Assembly (NCBI GenBank): GCA_002943765.1
Contig: PQWQ01000003.1
Span: 4,091,501-4,155,500 of the forward strand
DNA: 64,000 bases
Reading direction: 5' to 3'
From: Psoroptes ovis
Lineage: Eukaryota > Arthropoda > Arachnida > Sarcoptiformes > Psoroptidae
Both the position numbers and the translations under genes were made by a program. Below are positions 34,911 through 47,280 of this stretch, piece after piece. Position 1 is the first letter of the stretch. Each line of letters opens with the position of its first letter. Below the pieces are notes generated by a model. That model was not told where the DNA came from. It saw nothing but the letters and a program-made list of their open reading frames with translations, and did not search any database.

Positions 34911-35513
34911 TTAGTTATAGTCTTCAGTTGTCGATGATTCCATTGGCTTATTTTTATGTTTTTGTTTTGATTTTTTCAAAATTTTCCTTGATCGATGTCG
35001 CCGATGCCGATGTCGATGTTGTTTACGAACATTTTCGACACTTGTTGATTCATCATCATCGCTTGAATCTTGTTCAAAATGAAACACTGTTTTAGTATCA
35101 ATACGATAAATATGAACATAAAGACGAAAAATGGCCAGCAAACAAGTGATCATGTTGGCCGTATGATAATAAACGAGAAAATTTTGTGATGAATAAATAC
35201 TTCGAATTGTAAGCAAGATAATTGTACCGATTATATGAAACAAGAGGAGAAAATATTGTTTTCGATTAACTAATAACAAATAACAAGCAGCCATTAGATT
35301 AACGACGAAATTGACATGTAAAAATATTTTTGCCGTCAACAATTGTTGTTCATATTCATTGTCATCATCATTATGATCATTATCATTATTAATGTTACCA
35401 TAAATGGATTCTAAATCTTTTTGATAAATAATCAATGATAATAGAAAACTGATCAATAGGGTTACCAGTAAAAATCGATCAGCCCATCGTTTCCAATTGA
35501 TTATTAATTGCAT
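34911..35513 (-). CDS. Four-span membrane protein (200 aa), unrecognised
   Basis: A single-exon ORF runs from ATG 35513 to the stop at 34911. Four hydrophobic helices are visible near residues 13-30, 62-82, 88-105 and 112-132, with an acidic Asn/Asp loop between the first two. The cytosolic-looking tail is acidic (DSSDDDESTS) and then very basic His/Arg/Lys-rich (HRHRRHRSRKILKK). The layout recalls small four-span proteins, but no family motif is recognised. Membrane topology is seen; function is unknown. It lies between pelle and cullin-1, all on the minus strand. Confidence 0.6.
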   Translation of the reverse strand: MQLIINWKRWADRFLLVTLLISFLLSLIIYQKDLESIYGNINNDNDHNDDDNEYEQQLLTAKIFLHVNFVVNLMAACYLLLVNRKQYFLLLFHIIGTIILLTIRSIYSSQNFLVYYHTANMITCLLAIFRLYVHIYRIDTKTVFHFEQDSSDDDESTSVENVRKQHRHRHRRHRSRKILKKSKQKHKNKPMESSTTEDYN

Positions 35514-35838
35514 TTTTTATTATTTTTTTAAAAACTGAAACTTTCAATCAAGTTAAATTATGAGAAATCGAATCATTAAATATGGATTAATTAATCATTT
35601 GTATAATTGGAAAAATTCGATAATTTTTATTCAATTTTGATTCATTATTATTCATTATTTATACAAAAATTAATTATAAATCGCAAATACATACACACTC
35701 ACACGTTTACAATCGCACGCAAATAATTATCGATGAGTTAATCAATAGGTGTTTGGCTTGTTAATTTTGCGAATCCCTGCGAAGAATTGAGAAACATTCG
35801 AATGCTTTGTCGAGTATTTTGCCCAAGCTTTTAACCTT
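35514..35838. other. Short spacer, no feature seen
   Basis: AT-rich sequence with a CA-rich patch near 35690-35715. It holds the promoter of the four-span protein and the 3' end of cullin-1. Confidence 0.5.
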
Positions 35839-38800
35839 TTAAGCCAAATAATTATAACTATCTCTTGATCCTTCGGCTCGTTCCAAGTATTCTTTTTCGA
35901 TTAACACTTCGATACATTTCTATTTGATGAGTGAGTGGAAAATGAATGGATTAAAATTGATTCAATCAAATTTCCAGACAAACTTACCTTAATAACATTG
36001 ACATTCGGCTTGAATCGAAGCGATAATTGATTAATAACTTCAGCCAATAATTGTTGATGTTTTAATGTTCTTCGCATTTTCATTATGCGTACAATGGCGG
36101 CCTATTTTTAAGATAAGAAACAAAATTAGATGAAAATATTCGATTGAAAATAAATGTTATTTAATGATGATTTAATAATAATAACCTGAATGACCAATTT
36201 ACGATCTTCTTCAATATGTTTATGTGTTTTTTCTTGATCTTGTCTGATTTCAGTTTTCATCGGTGCATTAATGTTGACACGATATTTTTTATTTTTATAA
36301 CCTAAATATAACGAAAGACGTGTATTCGGGTGTAGAATGAATTCATCACCAGTGTTGCCAGTAGCTGAACAACTATTCGTATCATTCGAATGATTGTTGT
36401 TCGATGTGCTATTAATCGTCGTGGTGCTATTAGTGGTGGTCATAGCCGATGATGAAGAATCTAATCGGCTAATCGAAGAAGCATTATTATTATTATTAGT
36501 TGATTTATTAAATGGCTGACTATTATTATTATCACAACTATCATTATCGACAGCATCACAATCGATTGGATTCGAAATGGCCAATAATTTAGCTTTGAGC
36601 AATATCTGTAAAACTTGACGTAATATATCTTCTTTAATTTCGGTTATATCATGTAATTGTTGTACAGTTAAATTATCAGTCGTATTATATTGTAATAGTA
36701 CAGCCATTTGATAAGTGGATGCCTACATACAGAGACATTGAATAACATTTTAATGAATGCTATATCAACAGTCAAAGTTATTATCACTGGTCTTACCTGA
36801 AAGATATATCTACTTTTAAAACAATTGGCCACTAATTCACCTTTGGACATACTATAAATCCATAGCAATTTACGACCATTGTGTTGAGCACTGTAAAATT
36901 TTGTAAAACGATTTACACATTGCTCCAGCTGTTTTGGAAAAATTGTGAAATAAATAAACAATTAAATTTAGAGACATTCGCCTTGAAAACAAAACATACC
37001 TCATTCGGTAAAGTGAATGAAAAACTTTGTTGAAAAGGCCATGAACCAGAACTTAATACTTGCATTGTGAAATCAACTATTGAATAGAAAACAATGTTAG
37101 ATGGATCATTCAAATTGCAATGACTTGCTAGACTTACTATCGAGTGCTTCACTTGATTCATTCAAATATTTCTTAAATAATTCATTTAAATCTTTACTAA
37201 GTCCAATATCTTGAAACATTCGTTGTAATTTAGATGTATATTCGAACCCACATGAATGCTAGAATTATTTTGAGTTAAAAATATGTAAATTTCAACGAAA
37301 AAACATTGAATAAATGGGACAATACCTTTAATTTGGAGATCATACTAGCTTCGGCATCATCACTAGCCGACATATGTTGTACAAGACGTTTGGCCAACAT
37401 TTTACTGTAGAATTTTTGGAAGACATCTTTGTCTTCAATATACTTGAAGACAATCATCTGTTTGGGGATTTGAATGTGATGCAAAATTGAATCAATAGAT
37501 TAGGTAATCAATGAAAATGAATGAAAATGATACTGACCACTTGATTTAATGTTTCTTCAAGTTCACTTTCTTCATGAATTTTCGATGTTTTCTTCAACAA
37601 TAAATCACAATATTTAGCCAATAATTCTGGCGATTTATTCGAATTACAATTATCGGTGACAGCATTTTTATTGATAAATTTACCGCATGCTTTATCCAAT
37701 GCGGCAACAAATCCTGAATCATTAAGGAAAGCTTCTTGTACTAATTTACTAAATTTTTTATGCACAGCCAATATGGTACAAACATAAATTTTCGGATCTT
37801 GCACAGCAATTTCACTACATTTTTCAATAGCACTCAATCCTTGATCAGTAATATGTGCTTCTAAACGATTTTTTAATTCACCCAAACCGTTTGGAATACG
37901 CATCACCAGCTGATACATACGTCCAAGATCTTCATTTTTATCATCATTTAAAAGATTTTGAAATTCTTGATGAAATTTTTCGAGATGATCTTCGATCAGC
38001 ACACGTTCACATGTTTTCATTAATAAACCTAATGTATTTTTATGCAAATACAGCATTATACGACGATTTTCTTCTTGAATTCGTTGTTCAGCTTTTTTCA
38101 TATATTCAGTAACTGAATTTTTGGCCAAAAAATTTTCACTTTCCATACGATAAAATCTTTCAGTATCCAAAAAGAATTGTACTTCAAACGCTTGTTGATA
38201 TACCAATAGATTTGGTCCTTTTTGATGATTATCCGATTCATTGATGCCTAATTCAACTGTTAAGGTAGAAATATTTAAAATTAATCGTGTAAAACAGAAT
38301 TATGAATTGAACAACATTTACCATAACAACCCATAACCCCACTAATCAGACTAGTATTAATAGTTTCACCATTTCTTTCTTTTTCAATCAATTTAAGTAC
38401 AGCACTTGTAACTTGTTGATTTAATTTTGAAAAAAGGACCTCTCTCCATGTGACTAATGCTAATTGATAAATTTCATAAATATCTTTATGACCTTCATCA
38501 CATTCACGTTTAACCCAATGACGATTAAGATAGGCACAAATGCCATTCAATACACGACTTGAAAATTGATAATCTTCCCAGTGTTTGGTGTAGAAACGTA
38601 GCACTTCTTCATCATTAAGATCTCGGCCATTCTAATTCAAAACAAACGTTAATCAATTTGACTATTTTCAAAAGATGAAAACAAACAAACCTCGAGCAAA
38701 GTTGTCAAATAATCTTGCAAAAAACTACGAATTCTTTTGTACAATTCATAACCAACGAATTGGGCTCCACTTCCACTGGTACTATTTCCAGGCCCATTAC

Positions 38801-39401
38801 CACTTGAGCCAGCATTTGGACGTCTTAAACGTTGATTCGTCGACAGTAGAATAGCTTGTCCATTGTGTGAATACCAAAACGATGATGACGAAGACGAAGA
38901 CGATGATGATGACGGCGTATTCGTTGAATTATGTGAACCACCATTGGTTGCCGCAACATTTAAATGAACATTTGATGGAGTCGGTGTTTGTACTGATGTA
39001 CAATAATTGTATACATGACTGAAATGATTCAAATTTAAGGGTTGTATTAGGCATATCAGCAATCAAGATATATTTTCTAAAACTTACGTATAAAGTACCA
39101 TATATCGAATCTTGGACATTCCTTGATTCTTTTGCTTATAAACTTGTTCAATTCCATTTCGAAGATCATCCCAAATATTATCCAATTCAGTTGTACGTGG
39201 TGCATTTGCTGCATTCGGTGCTGTTGTTCTCAATGATGTTGATGTTGATGATGATGATGATGATGAGGAGGATGGAAAACGATGCGATGATTGTTGATGA
39301 TCAATAAAATGTCTTGATGTTGATGGAATTGGTTGATGTTGATGATTATCACTCATTGATGATGATGAAGGATGATGATTATTATTCTGATTCGATGACA
39401 T
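35839..39401 (-). CDS. Cul1: Cullin-1, SCF ubiquitin ligase scaffold
   Basis: Twelve exons (39088-39401, 38691-39018, 38322-38631, 37538-38256, 37326-37457, 37138-37258, 37000-37076, 36797-36928, 36186-36722, 35988-36101, 35839-35919, with all phases consistent; 11 listed as one open frame each) give about 954 residues, against 776 in human CUL1. The core is cullin-1: LVYQQAFEVQFFLDTERFY, the FYSKMLAKRLVQHMSASDDAE cullin segment, SSGSWPFQQS, and the end KCIEVLIEKEYLERAEG...YNYLA. The neddylation lysine sits in VRIMKMRR, near residue 898. Cullin-1 joins SKP1/F-box proteins to RBX1. The excess length comes from Ser/Asn-rich inserts: a 70-residue N-terminal tail, an insert in the first cullin repeat and one of about 75 residues at 757-832. 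Counting the exons given, eleven coding exons are supported. Confidence 0.94.
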
Positions 39402-41278
39402 ATTCGATCAATTTAATAAATGAGAAACGATAATCTGAAACGAATCTTCAAAGGTAGAGATCATACATGGACATTGATCGATACACTCAAACACACTAAA
39501 CAAAATCGAGTCAAATTGAACTCAAAACAATCAAATTCAACTAAAACAAATCGCAATTCACATCACATCAACGACTAAGGTCGTTGTTTGTTTACAATCA
39601 TTTTTGTTGGATCAATAATTGAGTATAACTTTGATTGGTAATAAGTCACTAATCGAACAAACAAATAATGGAACAAATTGAACAAATACAAAGTAAAAAT
39701 AATGGTCTCAGCTTCAAATCACAAAATTTTACGAAATTTTGAACAATTTTTACAAAAATTTTTGAACAAATTCAATTCGTTATTATTAAAATGTGCACTG
39801 TATTCATTGAGCACTGGATTTACTGAGTAGACTGATTGTTGTTTACTGGATTTCTGATCATCATCGAACATTTAGCTTTTTGTGTCTAATGTTGAATTGA
39901 TTCAACATTTGCTTATGATCGCAATTTGTTTTGTTTTGCGTTTCGTTGCTTCGTTTGCGATCATTCGCTTGTTTTGTTTGTTTCAGTTGTTTGTTTGTTG
40001 ATTTCAATCAATGTTTGGTATGCACATCCATCAACATCAACATCAACAGCAACAGCAGCAACAACAGCAGCTTATGACGACGATAATACGTCTTCAATTG
40101 TGAAAACTGCACACACAGAAAACTGCACAGAGAAAAATGCATAGAAAATACGAAGAAATCTTTGTGTAGTTTATTTTCGACGACTCAAAAATGTTTTTTT
40201 TTTGTTCTGCACAAAGAAAATTTTTTTTTTTTTTTTTTTTTTGGCAAACACAAACATTACACCGAACGAAGAAGGCTAGTGTTCACTTGTTTCTTTGTGT
40301 AAGTGTTCACTTTGCATTCACATACACAAACACACACACACACTACGCATTCATTCCAACGACCACCAGCAGCAGCAACAGCAACCATCAAGCGATGGCC
40401 ACATTGATTGTGACTGTACCTTGTTTTTTTATAAAATAATTTATTTTATTATTATGACTGCAGCATACGTAATCAATACGTGTATTCCATGCTGCTACTA
40501 CTACAACTGATTTACTTTCAGTGTATGTATGAAATCGAACTGATAGTATCAATTTACCATTCGAAGTAAACAAAAAAAAAACAAATCAATCATCGATGAC
40601 AATGGTATGATCATCAACGATTGAAGATGAATAAGACGATTACACCATTGACCATCGTCGTGTCGAGGACATTCAAATATTTATTCATGTGTTTTGTTTT
40701 GATTTTTTGCTTTAATTCGGTTGCTAGGACTGGTTGTAAATGCTGTTGGTGGTGGTGGTGGTGAAAGCATTTGAAGCAAATCAATACAAGAAGTACGAAG
40801 ATCACGAGCTATGAATGATCATGCCATGACGCCAATTAATATCATCAAATTAACGATACAATGATCCTTGGATTTATGATCTGTTTATTTGATCGTATTT
40901 ATTGTGGTAAATTGCGTCGTCGTCTTCGAAAAATCTGTGCATTGCAATCAAATAATGACAAGCCTAATACATTAGGCAGTAACCTTAGTCAAGATTTGTT
41001 GCTGTCGTTCATTTATTATTCATGTTTAAATTGATCATACTTTTGGCAATCAATGCCAATGTCAATGTCTTGTATTTGTCAATGAATAATTGTTGCAATC
41101 AATGCACACATACGTACGTACATACACTGTACTGCCTTACAATGTTTTAATCAAGTTTAAAATTGGATTAATAAGTTCTTATTGGCCAATTGTATTGTTA
41201 CCATTATATATAAATTGCCTTTAATTTCATTGAATTTTCAATGATTTTATTGGTTTATTTCTGTAAATTTCGGGGTCA
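39402..41278. other. Intergenic region upstream of cullin-1
   Basis: This 1.9 kb stretch holds simple repeats: T tracts (40193-40202, 40221-40242), CA repeats (40325-40344) and CAACAGCAG-type runs (40040-40070). Small ORFs across them are low complexity. TATATATAAAT at about 41204-41214 looks like a TATA box for the ORF at 41279. No other gene is seen. Confidence 0.5.
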
Positions 41279-41698
41279 ATGAGTGAAAAATTGCTGGGAA
41301 AATCAAATGATTCGTTGAAGAAATCGAATAATTCAATGAAATCAATGGTGAAGAGTTCAATCGTCAACAAAAGTAGTCAAAAATTTTCAATGAAAAAATG
41401 TAACCCTTCGCTCAATAAGGTGCCATTGTCATCAGTGTCAGATGTTATGGCCAAAGCTTTGGATGAAAAGTCATCAAGAATCGATAATTCTTCAAGCACT
41501 AATAATCGATTATTGTTGAATCAAATATTTGATCAAACAGCTGATAATAGCAATGAAAATGATTGGATCGCATGTAAAGCGATTAATCTTGGTGAACAAA
41601 TTTCGGCTGAACAACAACAAAAATCATCGATCGAGACATTGAAATCATCGGCGATTGATGATAGCAAATCGAATATTACGAAATCAAAATTGAAATAA
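41279..41698 (+). CDS. Ser/Lys/Asn-rich protein (139 aa), unrecognised
   Basis: A single-exon ORF runs from ATG 41279 to the stop at 41696-41698. It is composed mainly of Ser, Lys, Asn and Asp with a basic first half and a more acidic second half; no signal peptide, membrane segment or known domain. The most structured part is about 85-110 (LLLNQIFDQ...WIACKAINLGEQI). A TATA-like element 65-75 bp upstream supports expression. It is likely to be a small disordered, perhaps nuclear or germline, protein; that is only a guess from composition. Its 3' end converges with the protease gene, with stops about 145 bp apart. Confidence 0.5.
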   Translation: MSEKLLGKSNDSLKKSNNSMKSMVKSSIVNKSSQKFSMKKCNPSLNKVPLSSVSDVMAKALDEKSSRIDNSSSTNNRLLLNQIFDQTADNSNENDWIACKAINLGEQISAEQQQKSSIETLKSSAIDDSKSNITKSKLK

Positions 41699-41843
41699 TT
41701 AAAGATTTAATTAAGTTTATTGTTATGTCAATGGATTTACGATAGAATACCCGATCGAATGATTAAGAAAATTAAGAAAAAGAAACCAAATAAACCAGAA
41801 TTTAAATAAGAAGAATATTTTTGAAGCTCTAAGACATGATAAA

Positions 41844-43834
41844 TTAAACATTTGAACGTATCCATTCGACATATTCACTGACTCTAGTGTAAACACCTGG
41901 ATAACCAGCTTGTGCACAACGATTACCGAACGATACAATGCCAATGATTGACCAACGGCGATTATTATTTGCCAACATCAATGGGCTTCCTGAATCACCC
42001 TGTGTGTGTGTGCGTAGTTGTTTTTGAATAGAAATTATTTGAAATTGGAAAGGGTTATAGTTGACAGAATCGACAGAAAATATATTGACACTTACTTGAC
42101 AAGCATCTTTACCACCTTCAATGTAACCAGCGCATAGAAAATTTTTATTTATCGGTTGAAAATAACGTTTATCACAGTCTCGATTATCCCAAACAGGTAA
42201 TGATACCTGTTGTAAAAGGCCACTTTGTTGTCCACCATATTTGGTTGTACCCCAACCAATAACGGTGGCCATATAACCGACAATATTTCGACTGCTAACC
42301 GTTTCATCTGGCAGACATATTGGCCATGTAGAATCAGGTGTCAATGGTACATCGCGGTCTAATCGTAAAAGGCAGAGATCATTATAGAAACCATTTCGTT
42401 TAAAATCTGGATGTTGAAGTATTGAAACAACGTTATATGAATGTCTTTCATGACCATCATGATTATTATTATTCAAATCATATTGGCCTAATTTGACCAA
42501 CAAATTTTCTTTGGCATACAGTTGTCCACGTTGATCTGATAGACAATGAGCTGCGGTTATAATCTGTTGAATGAAATTTAAAAAATCAAAGTTGAATGAT
42601 CAGAAACTGGAAAAAAATTCTCACATGATTTTTATTGATCAAAGCACCTCCACACCAATATTTGCTTACACCTTTGGTTGAAAGAAATATTGCTGCCTAC
42701 GCGCCATTCACAATGAATGAAATGAAATGAATTTCAATGAATCAATGATATTGCAACCAAAAATGTATTATTACTCACAGCCCAAGGCCATTGTCCTGGT
42801 AATGAATCTTCACCGCCAACAATTCTTGCATCACGACCTGAAATACCACAAATATCATCGGGAAATTTGGAATCACTTGAATTCGAAGATGGTCTCGAAG
42901 CATCTGGTGATGGACCATTTGTGACAGGCGTCGGTTCGATTGGTTTGACTGAAGTATTAGGTTCAGGTGTCGTTGTGGTTGTTGTAGTCGTCGTTGTTTT
43001 TGAATTCCATAATGGACGATTTTGAAATGGTCTACTAGTTGTTGTGGTGGTGGTGGTGGTGCTGGATGGTGTAAAGGTGGACAATAAGGTTGATTCGATA
43101 TCGGCGATGGCAGAGGTAGTTGAAGATTCCGGTATGAATACTGGTTCAACACTGGTCGCATCTGACCATTTATTCGCTGGCGGTGCTTTGGTTGAATTGT
43201 TTGGCCTCTGAACAAGAGAAAATTAAAATCGAATGATGGCAAGTGTGATCAATATATGATTATTACTTACAAATGGTCGAATACCATCAACACCTTCAAG
43301 CGGGCAACAAACACCAGGTAAAATCATATTACGAAAACAAATCGATTGTCGTAATATGGTGAGATCAAGTACTAAATAAAAACATTTTCGTATATCAGTA
43401 CATTCACCTGGTGTACCATACGGTGTTAGACAGTGATTCGGTGATGTTGGTGATGACGGTATACCATTACTTGCACCACCATTAATCATTGATGAATTTA
43501 CATTTGATAAATGATTAGATATTGCATTAGTTATGGCTGTCGTATTGATACGATTCGGTAGTAGCCCTAAGGTAAGGCATGATAATGTAATCAAAATGAC
43601 ATAAAATTCGAAAATGAAGGTCAGTTCAGTTCGAAAATCGATTTTTTAAAGGGGCTTACATGGTCGTTTAGGCAAAAAGAGTTGAGCAGATATTTGACAT
43701 TGACCAAAATAAATGGCAATCATCAATAAATAAACTGATATTGATGATGATGATGATCGTTTTGGGGACAATTTCGGTTGATTTAGTTGTTGTTGATGGT
43801 GTTGGTGATGAGGTTGTTGTTGTTTGATTGCCAT
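41844..43834 (-). CDS. CLIP-domain trypsin-like serine protease
   Basis: Six exons (43660-43834, 43271-43566, 42779-43207, 42625-42696, 42096-42563, 41844-41999) give about 531 residues. A hydrophobic segment near 32-48 is a signal anchor or, from an internal Met, a signal peptide. A CLIP domain with six cysteines (HCLTPYGTPGEC...KC...IC...VCCP) lies near 100-150, then a Thr/Pro/Ser-rich linker, then the protease domain from IVGGEDSLPGQWPWA (286). The catalytic triad is His330 (TAAHC), Asp386 (NDLCLL) and Ser483 (GDSGSP). Asp477 in the specificity pocket predicts cleavage after Arg/Lys, and activation is after Arg285. Such proteases act in arthropod clotting, melanisation and Toll cascades; the particular substrate is unknown. 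The last intron (96 bp) is in frame without a stop. Confidence 0.9.
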
Positions 43835-44937
43835 TTCTAATGATGAGCAATAAACATCAATCAATGATGATGTTTGTATACACAGAGGTCTTTGATTATT
43901 GATTATTATTAGTGCTTCAAAGGTCTTAAGAAACTTAGAAAAACCATTTATAATTCTATTGGTGCATCATGTGTTCATTGCCGTGTGTCCATCATCCATC
44001 AACAACATAAGATGCTTTAATCATCATCATAAGATTTCGATTGAAGAAACCATGGAAAGCGGCCTAGTCATTGATCAGTGAAGAGAAGATGATGATGTCT
44101 CAAAAGAGCCAAGTGAGAGTAAAATTTTTCACTTGTTATAATTTCAACTTTGGTTCAATTTTTTTGATGAACAGGGAAAATCCAGTTTGCAATACATAAA
44201 CATCCATCCATTCATTCGTCCATCCATCGAAACATCCACTGATCAATTAAATATATAAATTTACACGCACACACATACATACACAATTAAAAGTGAAAGA
44301 CTCTATCAAAGATCAGTCAAATAAACCAATTGATATACATCAATCATCATCGATGGTTAGTTAGTACAGTGCCTGGTGCTATTATCAATGATGCTGTTTC
44401 ATGTTTACCTATGAGATCATCAATGTTTTATGATCATCATGTAATCACTTTGATTGACCTCGATTCATAGCTCAATGTATGTACCGATCACAATGATGTA
44501 CCGAGAGAAATTTTTTGTGTGTTTCTGGTTAATCGAAAAATGAAATGAGAGAGAAATCATGATGATGATGATGAGTCAATTCGACCTAAAAAGAAATGGA
44601 TGGAATTAAATTTCATTCGAAAATATTTAAATGAATTCCCATACTCACGATGAATTTTCAAAAAATTTTTCAAAAAATTACATGATCAATTACATTTAAT
44701 CAGTTTGAATTTAATTTGAAATTTAAATGACGGAAACTCGTAGATCATCATCATCGAATAATAATGATGATTTTAACCCTTATTTTTCAAATTTCTATTT
44801 CAACTGTGGCGGGCACTCAATGTGTAAATAGCCGCTTGTCAACAAATCATACGAAATTTTTTGCGCGCTTTCATCGCGATCAGAGCTTCTAATTGAATCG
44901 TATTTTCACAAAAAATAAATTTCATTCTTGATCAACA
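43835..44937. other. Divergent promoter region, protease / RPA3
   Basis: This 1.1 kb spacer between diverging genes is AT-rich with ATG/CATC repeats. Near RPA3 it holds TTTTGCGCGC (44858-44867, see separate entry). The RPA3-proximal 120 bp are richer in CG dinucleotides than the rest. No gene is seen. Confidence 0.5.
44857..44869 (+). promoter_or_regulatory. E2F-like site upstream of RPA3
   Basis: TTTTGCGCGC fits the known E2F consensus TTTSSCGC and lies about 70 bp before the RPA3 start codon. Replication genes are classic E2F targets, so the position is meaningful, but the match is to motif only. Confidence 0.45.
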
Positions 44938-45544
44938 ATGATGGACGTCGATGATACTTCGAGCAACAATGTGGTCATGAGAATCAATGGTGCATTGATG
45001 AATAATTATATATCGAACCATGCGATTCTTGTTGGTTTTGTTCAACGTGTAAGTGTTGTTTTGTTTTTGAATTAATCATGTGTTTTGATCTAATTTTTTA
45101 AAATTTTTCCAAATTTAATCCAATAGCTGGAAGGTGAAAATAAACGTATCGTCATTCGGACAACTGATAATGCATATGTTCAAGTCATGTTGCCACAAGC
45201 TGTAAGTGTTTGGTTTGAATTTTTGGTTGATTTTGATCAAAATCCTTTGTTTCCAGATAAATTTCATCATCGAACCTGAACAGCTGATCGAAGCTTACGG
45301 TACGGTTAAAGGAGCTAATAAATTTGAATGTGAACGATTCTGTCATTTCGGGTTGGAAGATTCGAAAGAATTTGATTGTGATTCATATAATAAACTGATA
45401 CAAATGTTTATTACACATCAAAATCGTTTTTGTATTGATCCAGCGGCAGCCACTGAACAACAATCCGAACCAATTCTACAATCGGTCAATAATGATTTTG
45501 ATTGTATGGCTAAATCCGAAATACAATTTAATAGTTTTCAATAA
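44938..45544 (+). CDS. RPA3: Replication protein A 14 kDa subunit
   Basis: Three exons (44938-45048, 45127-45201, 45257-45544) give 157 residues. The OB-fold pattern matches RPA3: RINGALMNNYISNHAILVGFVQRLE at the start, a GTVKGANKFECERFCHFG strand pair, and FDCDSYNKLIQMFITHQNRF, equivalent to the FDLGLYNEA...FYP end of human RPA14. RPA3 forms the trimer core with RPA1 and RPA2 and binds single-stranded DNA in replication and repair. The last 35 residues are an extra acidic/Gln tail absent in human (121 residues). An E2F-like site precedes it. Two MITE copies follow in the 3' flank. Confidence 0.8.
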
Positions 45545-45605
45545 TCTCATTCCGATTGATTTGTTTATTTTTATGAAACTCATTAAATAAATAAAATTGC
45601 GAAAA

Positions 45606-45691
45606 TATTAGGCTGTTCGAAAAGTTCATTCGGCTTAATCAATACAGATGCTAATGAAAATCGGCCAGAACTTTTCCGGACCGCCTAATAT
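45606..45691. mobile_element. Mariner-like MITE, copy B
   Basis: About 86 bp bounded by TATTAGGCTGTTCGAAAAG and, inverted, a matching end AACTTTTCCGGACCGCCTAA. It begins about 60 bp after the RPA3 stop. Flanking TA is consistent with the TA target duplication of mariner elements. Confidence 0.7.
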
Positions 45692-45863
45692 CATGTAAAT
45701 GATAATTGCAATTATATGTGTAAATGTAAATTTTTAGATATTTACTTTTGGATATCTTTGAATGGAAATTTTCATGTTAACTGGTGATCCTTAGATCGCA
45801 ATTGCAATTGAAAATCAAATGAATTAAATTATTCAAATTCGAATGTATGCGTTTGTTTTCCTT

Positions 45864-45947
45864 TATTAGGTTATCCGGAAAGTTCTAGCCGATTTTCATG
45901 AACAACTCTATTGATTAAGCGGAATGAACTTTTCGGACAACCTAATA
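45864..45947. mobile_element. Mariner-like MITE, copy C
   Basis: About 84 bp with ends TTAGGTTATCCGGAAAGTTC and, inverted, AACTTTTCGGACAACCTAA. The interior (GATTAAGCGGAATGAAC near the right end) is shared with copy E, so these two are close relatives. Confidence 0.72.
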
Positions 45948-46463
45948 TACATTTCCAATGTGATTTACAGTTTAGGTATTTTTTCAAAATATATTTATCA
46001 TATCGGAAATTCGATTTGATTCAATGATAACCAATGTTAAGATATGTGAAGATTATGATCCTGACATTGACATTGGTACCAAGCAAATGGTATGATTTAT
46101 CAAGCAAATACTGCTTCTGCAGTCCAAATGCTAGTGGTTGTCGTCGTCCATATAAGCAAGCAAAATGCAAAACCAAAATCCGTGATTAAAGAAATTTCAT
46201 TTATTTAAAATTGAAAATTGAAGATTACACTGAATGCAAAGCATAAATCTTATCACTTTTATATCACCAATGTGATTGATGTTTGATGAATATATTGGCA
46301 GCAGCAGAAGCATAAACAGCAACAAGTTTATTGTTTATACTCTGGTGAAATTGAAATTAATTAATGAAAAAATAATAATAATAAAAGTATAACCAATGAT
46401 ATTGATGCAAATCGTATGAATTATTTAAATGTGAATCGAATTTTTTGAAAAATCAAAGTAATA
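45948..46463. other. Intergenic, no gene seen
   Basis: AT-rich sequence after MITE copy C and before the multi-span membrane protein. It includes the likely promoter of the latter; no specific motif stands out. Confidence 0.4.
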
Positions 46464-47280
46464 ATGATCGTAAACCCGACTATAATACGTTATCCATCAT
46501 ATTATAATTGTAAAAAATCATCACTAGTTACAATTATATCGATAGATTTAATGTTGATAATGGTAACCATAATGATTATTATCATTGCCGATAGACATGT
46601 ACCATTATTGCCCAGCAGTGAAGATATTTCAGACACTGATCAATTACATTTGCCATCTTCATCATCTCCATCAAATATGGATCTCAATCAAAACATAACA
46701 ACGAATGATGATGATGATTCGATAAAACAATTTGATTCCGAAGCGATTGACCTATCAATTCAAATGAATAATATTAGTATTATCGATCAGCCACCATTTG
46801 ATTCGAATGATAGCATCATTGACAGTAATAATCATCAACAGCCATTACCTGATGATAATTATTTCAATAATGATGGTTTCATAGGTTCATCACTGTTAAC
46901 AGATAAAGAGGTTAGTCATCAACCTTTCTAATTAAACTCATTACTAATTATCATTAATCTGTTTTCCAAAGTTTGCAGCAACCGAATTAGCCGTCAACAT
47001 CATATGGCTATTAGCCGGAATACTTAGTTTGATTGCGGTTATTAAAGAACATTATTATTTGACCATTGTTTGTTCATTGTTCGGTGCATTCGATGTACTA
47101 TCTGCATTTTATTTTTGGACTAAAACAAAATCTGAAGATAATTTCCTTCAGATGATATCCAGTGCTATTTATTTTATATTTTTGCTACTGTTTCTTAGTG
47201 ATTTAGCATATATCCATAAACAACGCATACGTTTGGCTAGGAATCGTTTTTTTCCACCAAAATTAATTTATCGAATTTGA
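46464..47280 (+). CDS. Multi-span membrane protein (about 251 aa), unrecognised
   Basis: Two exons, 46464-46910 and 46972-47280, join in phase 0. The first half is acidic and Asn/Ser/Asp-rich and may start at a hydrophobic segment near residues 22-41 (LVTIISIDLMLIMVTIMIIIIA). If translation begins at a later Met, that helix would be absent. The second exon has three clear helices (IIWLLAGILSLIAVI, LTIVCSLFGAFDVLSAFYFW, ISSAIYFIFLLLFLSDLAYI) and a basic end. I recognise no family. It sits just upstream of the SLC9B gene on the same strand but is separated by 420 bp and its own stop, so it is treated as a separate gene. Confidence 0.55.

Noticed and set aside
40191..40510. Two plus-strand ORFs upstream of cullin-1
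   Set aside because: They span T tracts and CA repeats and have no coding character.
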